From contig JBBRYB010000002.1 of the NCBI GenBank assembly GCA_038238115.1, positions 186,001 to 250,000 of the forward strand: a DNA stretch of 64,000 nucleotides, read 5' to 3'. This DNA is from JBBRYB01 sp038238115 (GTDB lineage Bacteria > Actinomycetota > Actinomycetes > Propionibacteriales > Nocardioidaceae). The notes under the pieces were generated by a model that did not search any database, had not been told where the DNA came from, and saw only the letters and a program-made list of their open reading frames with translations. Shown in pieces: positions 52,005 to 60,343 of the stretch. How positions within the stretch are numbered: the stretch's first letter is position 1; every line of letters starts with the position of its first letter. The position numbers and the translations under genes were made by a program.

Positions 52005-52535
52005 CTACACGCAGGGATGCAGTTCTCTGGTCGCGGCGGAGATGGCGTCGGCAAGATCGACGAGCGGGTCGGCTTGCGGTTGGTAGTCGCTAGGAACCAC
52101 GACGTCGACGTACGCCGAGCGGCCGATCGTAGTGAACTCCAGGTCGGTGACGACGGGCCGAGCCGGGTCGACCTCGCGCCCGTCGTGGGTAGCCAACCAG
52201 CCGATGCCGTCGACAGCGAAGCACAGCGAGGTTCGTTTCAGCGCCGCCGGCTTGTCGACGCCGCACCTCAAGACGATGGCCGGGTCACCCCATGCCGCCA
52301 CCAGCCCACCGGCAGCGGAGACCTCTCGGCGGTCCTGCCCGTCGACCTGGCTCGGTACGGCGGCAAGCAGGTCGGCGCACTGAGCCGCGACTGCGGGTGG
52401 AGGCGTCGGGAGCGCAACGTCGACCGGGCCAGGACCGGCGCAGCCCGTCGTGAGTACGACCCCGACAACGGCGACCCGCACAACGGCGACCCCCGCCCGT
52501 ACCGATGTGAGCCAGCGGTGTCCAGACAGCGACAA
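52005..52535 (-). CDS. DUF3515-family putative lipoprotein
   Basis: A 176-residue protein. An N-terminal hydrophobic segment ends in a lipobox-like VVLTTGC (Cys32), so it is probably lipid-anchored outside the membrane. AQCADLLAAVPSQVDGQDRR, WGDPAIVLRCGVDKPAAL, DGIGWLATHDG and VTDLEFTTIGRSAYVDVVVP match the DUF3515 pattern, found beside ddl and thiL in many actinobacteria. Function is unknown. The start is uncertain (TTG 52535, or GTG 19 codons in). The Lrp-type gene is 8 nt upstream. Confidence 0.82.
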   Translation of the reverse strand: MSLSGHRWLTSVRAGVAVVRVAVVGVVLTTGCAGPGPVDVALPTPPPAVAAQCADLLAAVPSQVDGQDRREVSAAGGLVAAWGDPAIVLRCGVDKPAALKRTSLCFAVDGIGWLATHDGREVDPARPVVTDLEFTTIGRSAYVDVVVPSDYQPQADPLVDLADAISAATRELHPCV

Positions 52536-52543
52536 GCCTGAGG

Positions 52544-52780
52544 TCAGATGTGCACGACCGGGCAGGTCAGCGTGCGGGTGATGCCGTCGATGGACTGCAC
52601 CTTCGCGACGACGAGCTTGCCAAGCTCGTCCACGTTGCGGGCCTCTGCCCGGACGATCACGTCATAAGGCCCGGTGACGTCCTCGGCCAGCGTCACCCCG
52701 GTGACGTCCGCTATCGACCGTGCCACCTCAGCCGCCTTGCCGACCTCGGTCTGGATGAGGATGTAGGCCTGAACAACCAC
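52544..52780 (-). CDS. Lrp/AsnC-type ligand-binding (RAM) domain protein without a DNA-binding domain
   Basis: A 78-residue protein that is only the RAM domain of Lrp regulators: AYILIQTEVGKAAEVARSIA, GVTLAEDVTGPYDVIVRAEA, VDELGKLVVAKVQSIDGITR and TLTCPVV. No helix-turn-helix is present. GTG 52780 is chosen because GGAGG lies 5 nt upstream on the minus strand; upstream in-frame codons would add 15 unlike residues. It may bind amino acids and join with full Lrp proteins. It is common beside thiL in actinobacteria. Confidence 0.85.
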   Translation of the reverse strand: MVVQAYILIQTEVGKAAEVARSIADVTGVTLAEDVTGPYDVIVRAEARNVDELGKLVVAKVQSIDGITRTLTCPVVHI

Positions 52781-52885
52781 AGAAACCTCCGGCGAGAATC
52801 GTCGTGTCGGTGAAACGGTGATCACGCTACCGCCTGGTTAGGTTGTCACAGAACACGGCAAGGCGGAAGTGAGGAAGAATCCGTA

Positions 52886-53851
52886 ATGAGACAAGGGCTG
52901 TCGGGCTCCGTTGGCGACGTGGGCGAGTTCAGTCTGGTTGACGCACTGACGGCCCGGTTCACGCAGGGGCAGCACGTCCGCGTCGGGCCGGGTGACGACG
53001 CGGCGGTGCTGGCGGTCCAGGGCGGAGAGGTGGCCGTGTCGGTCGACATGCTCGTCCAGAGCCGCCACTTCCGGCTTGACTGGTCGCAGGCCCGAGACAT
53101 CGGCCACAAGGCCGCGGCGCAGAATCTGTCCGACATCAACGCAATGGGTGGTCGGGCGACCGCGCTGCTCGTCAGCCTCGGTGTGCCGGCCGACCTCGAC
53201 GTCACCTGGGCGCTCGAGCTCGCCGACGGCCTGGTGGAGGAGGCCGATCTCGTCGGGGCGAGCATCGTCGGCGGCGACCTCACCGAGGCCGACGCGATTA
53301 CGATCGCGGTGACGGCTCTCGGCGGTTGTGAGCACGGCGTCGTACGCCGCTCGGGAGCCAGGGCGGGTGATGTGGTCGCGCACGCCGGGCGGCAGGGCTG
53401 GGCGCAGGCGGGCTACACCGTACTCGCCCGCGGCTTCCGGTCTCCCCGAGCCGTGGTGGACGCGCACCGCCGACCCGAGCCGCCGTATGCCGCCGGGCCG
53501 CAAGCCGCGACGCTCGGAGCGACCGCCATGATCGATGTCAGCGACGGCCTGCTGCAGGACCTCGGTCATGTCGCCAGTGCCAGCGCCGTGGAGATCGATG
53601 TGCAGACCACCCGTTTCGAGGTGCCGGAGGCGCTGCAGGCCGTCGGCGCCGCGCTCGGGGTCGACCCGGTCGGGTTTGTCCTCACCGGGGGAGACGACTA
53701 CGGGCTGCTCGCCACATTCCCTGCTGACGTCTCCCTGCCGGAACCGTGGCGCGTGGTCGGCGAGGTCCGCGCGGGCGGTGATGCGGGGCGGGTCACTGTC
53801 GACGGCTCATCGTACGAGGACGCCGGGGGCCATCAGCACTTTCGGGGCTGA
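52886..53851 (+). CDS. thiL: Thiamine-monophosphate kinase
   Basis: Phosphorylates thiamine monophosphate to the active diphosphate. The protein has 321 residues. VRVGPGDDAAVLAV and VSVDMLVQSRHFRLDW are the Mg-ATP motifs of the PurM/ThiL fold. NLSDINAMGGRATALLVSLG and MIDVSDGLLQDLGHVASAS follow, then the substrate loop LTGGDDYGLLATF. GTGAGGAAG lies upstream of the ATG. It diverges from the RAM protein gene. Confidence 0.95.
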   Translation: MRQGLSGSVGDVGEFSLVDALTARFTQGQHVRVGPGDDAAVLAVQGGEVAVSVDMLVQSRHFRLDWSQARDIGHKAAAQNLSDINAMGGRATALLVSLGVPADLDVTWALELADGLVEEADLVGASIVGGDLTEADAITIAVTALGGCEHGVVRRSGARAGDVVAHAGRQGWAQAGYTVLARGFRSPRAVVDAHRRPEPPYAAGPQAATLGATAMIDVSDGLLQDLGHVASASAVEIDVQTTRFEVPEALQAVGAALGVDPVGFVLTGGDDYGLLATFPADVSLPEPWRVVGEVRAGGDAGRVTVDGSSYEDAGGHQHFRG

Positions 53852-53926
53852 GGTTTACGAGCCACACCTGACGCCAATTCGGACCACGTCCGACAGCGGC
53901 GTCAGCTCCGAGCTCAGTGACGATGC

Positions 53927-55003
53927 TCAGTGGCGACGCTCAGTCACAAGGTCGCGGACCAGGTCGATAGGAAGCCCTTCGCAGGCATGGCCGTCGCGGC
54001 CTCGCATGGTGGGCGAAGCGGCGAGCGAGTTGAGGACCGCCTCCTCGCTGGCCTCGACCACGGCAGCGAAGAGGTCGTTGATGGCGGCGCCACGCAGCGG
54101 TACGTCGGACAGCGGGCCACCTCGCGACGTGGCCCGCAGGCCAGTCGCGGCGGCCATGAAGATCTCGCCGCTTCCGTGGTGCGCGGTCGAGCCGGCGCGG
54201 GCCAGGCCCAACCCGATCCGGCGTGCCAGCCGGCTGCAGGACGCGCCGTCGAGCGGCGCATCCGTGACGACAACACCGATGCACGAACCCGTCGGCTCAG
54301 GCTCCGCGAAGGGATCGGCGTGGAGGAGCCGGCCGATCGGGATGCCGTCGACCGTCAGCCGGTTGCGGGAGCCGAAGTTCGTGAGCAGCAGCACCCCCAC
54401 GGTGTGACCGTCGGGCGTCCTGCGCGACGACTCACCGATACCGCCCTTGAACCCGAGGCAGGACATGCCCGTCCCGGCCCCGACGCTGCCCTGCTCAGCC
54501 AATTCACCGGAGCCGGCCCGCTCGTGCGCGGTCCGCCAAGCCGTTGCCACGTCGTCGCGCGTCAGCTGCATGCGGCCCGCGTTGTTGAGGAAGGAGTCGT
54601 CACACTCGCCGACCACGGGGATCACCACGTCGTCGGCCACCTGCGGATGCGCCTCGACCATGAGCTCGCACGCCGCGTCATACACCCGCCCGAGCTGCAT
54701 CGTCGACGTGAGCAGGATCGGTGTCTCGAGCAGGCCCCACTCGCTGGCCGCGATGAAGCCGGTGCACTCTCCCGCACCGTTGAGGACCGCGCCACCCGCC
54801 GGGACCGATCGCGTGTAGGCGTCATGCGCGACGCAGATGACGCTGACTCCCGTCCGCGCCACACCGCGTCCCTCGGGTGGTGCCGGCTCATCTCGAACCA
54901 GAGTGGTGTGGCCGACGCCCACTCCCCGGACGTCGCTCACTGAGTTGGTGGGCCCGGTCGGCAGCGTCCCGATGACGACGCCGACGTCGCGAATGCTCGC
55001 CAT
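53927..55003 (-). CDS. P1-family (DmpA-like) autoproteolytic aminopeptidase
   Basis: An N-terminal-nucleophile hydrolase of 358 residues. VSDVRGVGVGHTTLV is the typical N-terminus; GFKGGIGESSRR and LTNFGSRNRLTVDG precede the self-cleavage site. The nucleophile is probably Ser240 in TGSCIGVVVTDAPLDG, which would become the N-terminus of the beta chain. DmpA-type enzymes release N-terminal residues from peptides or beta-peptides; the substrate is unknown. The ATG at 55003 is preferred over 55021; CAAGAT ends 6 nt upstream. Confidence 0.87.
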   Translation of the reverse strand: MASIRDVGVVIGTLPTGPTNSVSDVRGVGVGHTTLVRDEPAPPEGRGVARTGVSVICVAHDAYTRSVPAGGAVLNGAGECTGFIAASEWGLLETPILLTSTMQLGRVYDAACELMVEAHPQVADDVVIPVVGECDDSFLNNAGRMQLTRDDVATAWRTAHERAGSGELAEQGSVGAGTGMSCLGFKGGIGESSRRTPDGHTVGVLLLTNFGSRNRLTVDGIPIGRLLHADPFAEPEPTGSCIGVVVTDAPLDGASCSRLARRIGLGLARAGSTAHHGSGEIFMAAATGLRATSRGGPLSDVPLRGAAINDLFAAVVEASEEAVLNSLAASPTMRGRDGHACEGLPIDLVRDLVTERRH

Positions 55004-55071
55004 ACCGGCATCTTGCCGCACGTAGCCTGCCGATGAGCCGGCGTGCTGGCGAGCCTGACAAGGTTGCGGCC

Positions 55072-56115
55072 ATGACGACGGTGATCTGGTCTGATGTGAC
55101 GCGGCTGCATGAGCCGCAAGAAGAGATCTGGGTCGGTGTGCCGACGGCCGGCACAGAGGTGCCCGAGCGGGTCGAGGTCATCATGGAGACGCTGCACGCC
55201 AACGGGTTGCCGTTCGTCGAGGCCACCGGACACGACCAGCATGTGCTGACGAGCGTCCACGACGAGGCGTTCGTGCAGCACCTGGAGTCCGTGCACGCCG
55301 AGTGGATGGCCTCCGGCATCCCTGAGCTCGTCGGTCAGGACCGGGTCGTGCCCTACATGTTTGCCACTGAGGCGATGCTGGACGGACTGCCCGGCCGGAT
55401 CGCACCGGCGGTTCACGCCCGGGCGGGGCGCTACTGCTACGACACCATGACGCTCGTCGGGCCAGGCACGTGGCAGGCCGCGCGCGCGGCGGTCGACTGT
55501 GCCCTGACGGCGGTGGACCTCACCGTCGCGGGAGGCGGGTCAACGTATGCGTTGTGCCGCCCGCCCGGCCACCATGTCACCCGTTCGGCGTACGGCGGGT
55601 CGTGTTATCTCAACAACGCGGCGATCGCAGCTCAGGCATTCCGCGAGGCCGGGCATGAGCGGGTCGGTGTCGTCGATATCGATGCCCATCACGGCAACGG
55701 CACGGCCGCGATCTTCTACGACCGCGCCGACGTGTTCTACGGCTCGGTGCACATCGACCCCGGGGCCGGCTGGTTCCCGCACGTCGTGGGGTACGCCGAC
55801 GAGACAGGTGCTGCCGCAGGCAGCGGTACGACGCTGAACCTGCCGCTCCAGCCCGAGACCGGCGACGTGCCTTGGCTGGCGGCGGTGGCTGCTCTCGCCG
55901 ACGCGGTGTCGCGCCATGGCGCCACCGCACTAGTCGTGTCGCTGGGGGTCGACGCCGCCGCGGAGGATCCGGAGTCACCGCTGCGCGTGACGGTGGACGG
56001 CTACCGGGAGGCCGGACGCATCGTGCGTGGGCTCGGCCTGCCTACTGTCTCGGTGCAGGAGGGCGGCTATCACCTGCCGTCGCTGGGCCGGCTCGTCAGC
56101 GCGTTCCTGTTGTAG
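55072..56115 (+). CDS. Histone deacetylase-family (acetylpolyamine amidohydrolase-like) protein
   Basis: A zinc amidohydrolase of 347 residues. CRPPGHHVT supplies the paired active-site histidines (167, 168). Zn ligands are expected in DIDAHHGNGT (Asp204, His206) and SLGVDAAAEDP, and the transition-state Tyr in EGGYHLP. GSCYLNNAAIAAQAF is the family loop. Bacterial members deacetylate acetylpolyamines or acetyl-lysine. ATG 55072 gives MTTVIWSDVTRLHEP; an in-frame ATG at 55033 is the alternative. It diverges from the P1 peptidase. Confidence 0.88.
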   Translation: MTTVIWSDVTRLHEPQEEIWVGVPTAGTEVPERVEVIMETLHANGLPFVEATGHDQHVLTSVHDEAFVQHLESVHAEWMASGIPELVGQDRVVPYMFATEAMLDGLPGRIAPAVHARAGRYCYDTMTLVGPGTWQAARAAVDCALTAVDLTVAGGGSTYALCRPPGHHVTRSAYGGSCYLNNAAIAAQAFREAGHERVGVVDIDAHHGNGTAAIFYDRADVFYGSVHIDPGAGWFPHVVGYADETGAAAGSGTTLNLPLQPETGDVPWLAAVAALADAVSRHGATALVVSLGVDAAAEDPESPLRVTVDGYREAGRIVRGLGLPTVSVQEGGYHLPSLGRLVSAFLL

Positions 56116-56132
56116 CTTTCCTCGTAGCGCCT

Positions 56133-56200
56133 GCCGGAACAGTTGGCGCTTCGGCCGGAACAGTTGGCGCCTCGGCCGGAACAGTTGGCGCCTCGGCCGG
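56133..56200 (-). repeat. Array 3 of the 21-nt intergenic repeat, three units plus a partial
   Basis: Units start at 56133, 56154 and 56175, followed by a partial GCCGG. On the plus strand each reads GCCGGAACAGTTGGCGC(C/T)TCG, 21 nt in two blocks (GCCGGAACAG, then TTGGCGCYTCG); the reverse complement matches arrays 1, 2 and 4. It lies between the convergent HDAC-family and EamA genes. Confidence 0.9.
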
Positions 56201-56206
56201 AGGGGC

Positions 56207-57076
56207 CTACAGGTTGATAAGGATCACTCCACCGACGACCAGGATGGTTGCGACGATGCGCCAGCCGCCGAAGCGCTCGTGGAAGACCACCGCGCCGATG
56301 ACGGCGCCGACGATGACGCTGGTCTCCCGTAGTGCGGCGATCGGTGCGAGCGCTCCGCGGGTCTGGGCCCACAGCACGAGCGCGTAGGCAACCACCGCCA
56401 GCGTGCCCCCCACCAGGCCGACCCCCAGAAAGGGCCGTGACTGGCTCCACAGCTGCCGGCGACGAACCGCGGCCGCGGCGAGCGGCAGCACCGGCCCCTG
56501 GGCGAGGAACAGCCAGCCGGTGTAGCCGGCGGCAGTGCCGGCGTGACGGACACCGAGGCCGTCCACCGTCGTGTATGTGGCGATGGTCACCCCGGTGAGC
56601 AGCGCCGCAAGGATGGCCGGGCGCTGAGCGCGGGTCGGCACACCGCCGACCAGCACGAGGCTGGCCAGCCCGAGGGAGATCACGACGACGCCGACCAACG
56701 GGAGCGGGGCGAGCGTCTCTCCGGCGAAGACGGCGGCGCCGATCGCTACCAGCCATGGCGACGTACCTCGGGCGAGCGGGTAGACCTGGCTGAACTCACC
56801 CAGGCGGTAGCTGCGCATCAGTAGCAGGTTGTAGGCGACGTGCAGCGTCGCGGATGCCGCCAGAAACGGCCAGCTCGCCCGCGCCGGGGCCGGTGCGAAC
56901 ACCACGATCGCGATCGCGCATACGGTGGAGACCACGCCGAAGACAGCGAACCCGACCAGCCGGTCTGTCACCGCGTGGGCGATCGCGTTCCACGTCGCGT
57001 GGAGCACGGCGGCACCCAGCACGGCGACCACGACGGCAACGGGTAACGAGGTGGGGTTGGCAACGGCGAGAGACAC
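56207..57076 (-). CDS. EamA/DMT-superfamily transporter
   Basis: A 289-residue membrane protein with ten predicted helices in two EamA repeats. The first repeat holds AAVLHATWNAIAHAVTDRLV and SQVYPLARGTSPWLVAIGAA. The second holds LFLAQGPVLPLAAAAVRRRQ and ALAPIAALRETSVIVGAVIG. VVFHERFGGWRIVATILVVG is the typical C-terminal signature. The transported metabolite is unknown. Starts GTG 57076; repeat arrays lie on both sides. Confidence 0.85.
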   Translation of the reverse strand: MSLAVANPTSLPVAVVVAVLGAAVLHATWNAIAHAVTDRLVGFAVFGVVSTVCAIAIVVFAPAPARASWPFLAASATLHVAYNLLLMRSYRLGEFSQVYPLARGTSPWLVAIGAAVFAGETLAPLPLVGVVVISLGLASLVLVGGVPTRAQRPAILAALLTGVTIATYTTVDGLGVRHAGTAAGYTGWLFLAQGPVLPLAAAAVRRRQLWSQSRPFLGVGLVGGTLAVVAYALVLWAQTRGALAPIAALRETSVIVGAVIGAVVFHERFGGWRIVATILVVGGVILINL

Positions 57077-57126
57077 CGGGACGCGACGCTATCGCACAAG
57101 CGTCGTCACGCAGCCACGGCCCAGGC

Positions 57127-57277
57127 CGAGGCGCCAACTGTTCCGGCCGAGGCGTCAACTGTTCCGGCCGAGGCGCCAGTTGTTCGAGGCGACGCGCCAG
57201 TTGTTCGGGGCCGACGCGTCAACTATTCCGGTCGAGGCGCCAGTTGTTCTGGGCGAGGCGCCAGGTGTCGTCAAGGG
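57127..57277 (+). repeat. Array 4 of the 21-nt intergenic repeat, about seven units
   Basis: Units start at 57127, 57148, 57169, 57190, 57212, 57233 and 57255; the last is degenerate. The first two, CGAGGCG(C/T)CAACTGTTCC then GGC, are the best copies and are the reverse complement of array 3. The array fills the space between the EamA start and the rpmB stop, both on the minus strand. Confidence 0.9.
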
Positions 57278-57463
57278 CTAGCGGGTGACCTTGCCCGCCT
57301 TGAGGCACGAGGTGCAGACGTTGAGCCGCTTCGGCGTACCGTTGACGACGGCTCGCACCCGCTGGATGTTGGGGTCGAAACGGCGGTTGGTACGGCGGTG
57401 CGAGTGCGACACGTTGTGGCCGAAACCGGGTCCCTTGGCGCAGATGTCACAGACGGCGGCCAC
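57278..57463 (-). CDS. rpmB: 50S ribosomal protein L28
   Basis: A 61-residue L28. AAVCDICAKGPGFGHNVSHS and RRTNRRFDPNIQRVRAVVNG are typical, and four cysteines in two CxxC pairs (CDIC, CTSC) mark the zinc-binding form of L28. The GTG start has AGGAG about 7 nt upstream on the minus strand. Confidence 0.95.
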   Translation of the reverse strand: MAAVCDICAKGPGFGHNVSHSHRRTNRRFDPNIQRVRAVVNGTPKRLNVCTSCLKAGKVTR

Positions 57464-57983
57464 GGTGCACTCCTGAGGGTTATGGGTTGGGCCTCGGTCG
57501 ATTCGACACGGCCCCGGGCAACCGCCCAAGGATAACGGATCGGCCGCGTCGCGCGCGAATCGGCGTCGCCGGCCGGCCATCCGCCTGCGTGGCAGGACCC
57601 ACCGACGTCGTCGCCCTTCGCAGTGCCGACTGCCAGGTGGTCCCGGTGGCCCTCAAGATCAGCGTGACCGCCGTCCAGCAAGCAATCGTCACCTGCTTAC
57701 GGGTCATCACACCGCACCAAACCCAACCCCCCGAAGCCGCCGCAGCACCCGCGAGCACGCCACGCCGATCGTGACCCTGGGCCGTACCCGTACGGCCGCG
57801 GGAGGCCATCCGAGCTGCTGCATGGTAAGCAGCGGCTGGCCGGCAAAGGAACAAGACGATGACGAGATAAGCGGGGCCGCGACCGGCCCGACCTGAGCAC
57901 TGACCTTGGAACGGGCAGGGCGTGTTGGCGCTGTACGACTTCGCCGCTGTCTGCGCCGGGGCCGTCGATCCACCCCTAAATCT
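57464..57983 (+). other. Promoter-proximal gap upstream of rpmB without recognisable genes
   Basis: No supported gene. It contains a perfect palindrome at 57780-57797. Open frames such as 57487-57774 are Arg/Pro-rich and lack ribosome binding sites. Confidence 0.4.
57780..57797. promoter_or_regulatory. Perfect 18-nt inverted repeat
   Basis: GGCCGTAC-CC-GTACGGCC has 8-nt arms. No T-run follows. It could be an operator or a short hairpin. No gene start lies within 100 nt that would reveal its target. Confidence 0.4.
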
Positions 57984-58298
57984 CTAGAAATCCGGAGGTC
58001 TCGGGTGGAACACGCAGGTTGGGATGTTGGGCGCTGGGACGTCCCGACCATGGTTTAGGTCAACATGCGGAGTCCACCCGAGGTAGGTTCGCGCCCACCA
58101 GTGCTCCGGCTGGTCGGTCACCTCCAACTGGCAAATCTCCCAGATCGTCGCGTTGGGCCCCAAATTGTGCATTCCGTCATCTCTGCGCTGCGGCAGTGCA
58201 TAGCGGGAGTCACCTTTCAATATGTCCGGACCACTTCCATAGTGGCAACCCGACTGGCAGCAGACCCATAGCACTTGCCTATCCCTGTCGCTGGACAT
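57984..58298 (-). pseudogene. Open frame in lower-GC sequence, probable gene remnant
   Basis: A 104-codon frame whose second half (MHNLGPNATIWEICQLEVTD, then QPEHWWARTYLGWTPHVDL) has a protein-like, Trp-rich composition unlike the Arg/Pro/Ser-rich shadow frames of this genome. No ribosome binding site or family match is seen. A stop lies six codons before its ATG. I read it as the tail of a degraded, possibly acquired gene; it may be chance. Confidence 0.3.
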
Positions 58299-58500
58299 CG
58301 CGACCGAAGCCTCTGGCTATCCGACCAACTTCGTCGTGGTGTACCACCAGTCAAGCGACCACATGACACGACAGTGTCTCTCGACACCAGGCTGGTTCGC
58401 AGGACAAAGCTGGGCATTCGAACCCGATGTCAACCAAGGACACACCTGGTATTGGGTAAACGGAATGGGATTATGCTTCTCCAGAAGCGTCTTCGACTAG
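58243..58500 (+). pseudogene. 3' remnant of an unknown gene in lower-GC sequence
   Basis: The frame is open for 85 codons between a TAG at 58240-58242 and the stop at 58498-58500. It reads IATEASGYPTNFVVVYHQSS, DHMTRQCLSTPGWFAGQSW and HTWYWVNGMGLCFSRSVFD. This looks like the C-terminus of a real, possibly secreted protein with Cys residues. There is no start codon with a ribosome binding site and no matching upstream part in any frame. GC is about 48-57% per 60 bases by my count, clearly below the flanking genes. Confidence 0.4.
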
Positions 58501-58687
58501 CCCAGATGGCTCAAGGTCGGTCGGCTGACACTGGCGGTAGATGCACGAAAGTGCCTGTCCTGGCCTGGTTCGCATGAGCAGGGTGGCTCTGCCCGGCCGG
58601 TGAGTTGTGGGGGTGCTCAGGTCTAAGGTGCTGCGCAAGGGCATCGCCGAGACCGTCGACGACCGCGCCCCGACCGAAGGCCGACTC

Positions 58688-60343
58688 GTGAGCGAACCCC
58701 TCGACGTAGCGCTGCTGATGCGTTGGTGCGACCTCGCGCTGACGGGTCTGGGCGAGGCTCGCGAGGAGATCGACGCTCTCAACGTCTACCCGGTCCCCGA
58801 CGGCGACACCGGCACCAACCTCTACCTGACGTTCGAGGCCGCCCGGCAGGCGATCGTCGACAGCCGGCCCGAGTCGCTGGTTTCCGCACTCAAGTTCTTC
58901 GCGCGTGGCGCGCTGCTGGGCGCGCGCGGCAACTCCGGCGTGATCTTGTCCCAGCTGCTGCGTGCCGGTGCTGACCAGCTGCTGCGCGGGAACCCGTTCG
59001 AGCCTGGCCGGCTGCTCGCGGACACCCTGGTACTGGCGGCAGACGCGGCGTACGACGCCGTGGCGCAACCCGTCGAGGGCACGATGCTCACGGTGGCCCG
59101 AGCCGCGGCGAAGGCTGCCGACCAGGCGGCGAGCGAGGCGCCAGCGGACCTCGCGACGCAGATGGGATTCGTCATTCGTGCCGCGGCCGAGGCTGCCCGG
59201 GCGGCGCTGGAGCACACCCCCGACCAGCTCGAGACGCTACGGCTCGCGGGCGTCGTCGATGCCGGCGGCCGTGGCCTCTGCGTCATCTTCGACGCCGCCG
59301 AGGAGGCCCTCACCGGCAGGCGTCCGGTCAGGCTTGGCCGCCAGGGACGAGCTTGGTCGGGTCCGGCGCTCCCGCTTCCGGTGGGAGCTGGGCTGGACCT
59401 GTCGGAAAACGGACCTGGCTACGAAGTCATGTTTCTGCTCGATGCCGCCGACACCCAGGTGCCCAAGCTGCGGCAACGACTCGGATCGCTGGGCGACTCC
59501 TTGGTGGTGGTGGGCGGCGACGGGTTGTGGAACGTCCACGTGCACGTCGACGATGTCGGCGCGGCGATCGAGGCCGGCATCGAAGCCGGCCGTCCGTATC
59601 GGGTGCGGGTGACGCACTTTCACGACCAGCGCAGCGCCGAACTGGCCGGCCAGGTCGCCGCCGCTCGGCGGGGCCAGTCCGGACCTCGCGGCCTCGTGGC
59701 GGTCGCCGCCGGCGACGGGCTCGCAGCGCTGTTCGCGCAGGCCGGGGCGCAGGTCATCTCCTCGGCGCCCGGGCGCAGATCCTCGACGGGGGAGATGCTT
59801 GAGGCGATCCGCGAGACGAAGAGCGACGAGGTGGTCATTCTTCCCAACGACCCCCACACGCTCGCCGTGGCCGAGGCGGCAGGGCATGCGGCCCGCGACG
59901 AACAGATCCGCGCAGCCGTCATTCCGACCCGCGCCCAGGTTCAGGGGCTCGCCGCGATCGCCGTGCACGAGCCGGGTCGCTCGTTCGACGACGACGTCGT
60001 CCATATGACGTCGGCGGCGGCACACGCGCGACACGGAGCGGTCACTGTCGCCGCGCGCGACGCCATGACGATGGCCGGCCCGTGCGCCGTCGGGGACAGC
60101 CTCGGTGTTCTCGAGGGTGACTTCGCCGTGATCGGCCATGACCTCGGCGACACGGCGGTGGCGGTGGTCGATCGGTTGCTGAGTGGCGGCGGCGAGATGG
60201 TCACGCTCGTGCGTGGGGCCGACGAGTCCAACGGGCTCGTCGGCTGGGTCCAGGCTCACATCGAGCGCACCCATCCCGGAGTTGATGTAGTCGTCCACGA
60301 CGGAGGTCAGGCCCGCTACCCGCTGCTCATCGGGGTCGAGTGA
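58688..60343 (+). CDS. DAK-domain fatty acid kinase-like protein (FakA-type)
   Basis: A 551-residue protein. The N-terminal DhaL-type nucleotide domain has EEIDALNVYPVPDGDTGTNL with the Mg-binding aspartates, then ARGALLGARGNSGVILSQLL and PVEGTMLTVAR. The middle and C-terminal domains (PGYEVMFLLDA, VVVGGDGLWNVHVHVDD, DEVVILPNDPH) match FakA. In Firmicutes FakA phosphorylates FakB-bound fatty acids; no DegV/FakB gene is in the window. GAAGG lies 7 nt before GTG 58688; GTG 58607 is an alternative start. It overlaps recG. Confidence 0.87.
   Translation: MSEPLDVALLMRWCDLALTGLGEAREEIDALNVYPVPDGDTGTNLYLTFEAARQAIVDSRPESLVSALKFFARGALLGARGNSGVILSQLLRAGADQLLRGNPFEPGRLLADTLVLAADAAYDAVAQPVEGTMLTVARAAAKAADQAASEAPADLATQMGFVIRAAAEAARAALEHTPDQLETLRLAGVVDAGGRGLCVIFDAAEEALTGRRPVRLGRQGRAWSGPALPLPVGAGLDLSENGPGYEVMFLLDAADTQVPKLRQRLGSLGDSLVVVGGDGLWNVHVHVDDVGAAIEAGIEAGRPYRVRVTHFHDQRSAELAGQVAAARRGQSGPRGLVAVAAGDGLAALFAQAGAQVISSAPGRRSSTGEMLEAIRETKSDEVVILPNDPHTLAVAEAAGHAARDEQIRAAVIPTRAQVQGLAAIAVHEPGRSFDDDVVHMTSAAAHARHGAVTVAARDAMTMAGPCAVGDSLGVLEGDFAVIGHDLGDTAVAVVDRLLSGGGEMVTLVRGADESNGLVGWVQAHIERTHPGVDVVVHDGGQARYPLLIGVE

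Noticed and set aside
18097..57277. Possible CRISPR arrays at the four repeat sites
   Set aside because: The units are contiguous with no unique spacers, only 21-22 nt long, and there are no cas genes in the window.
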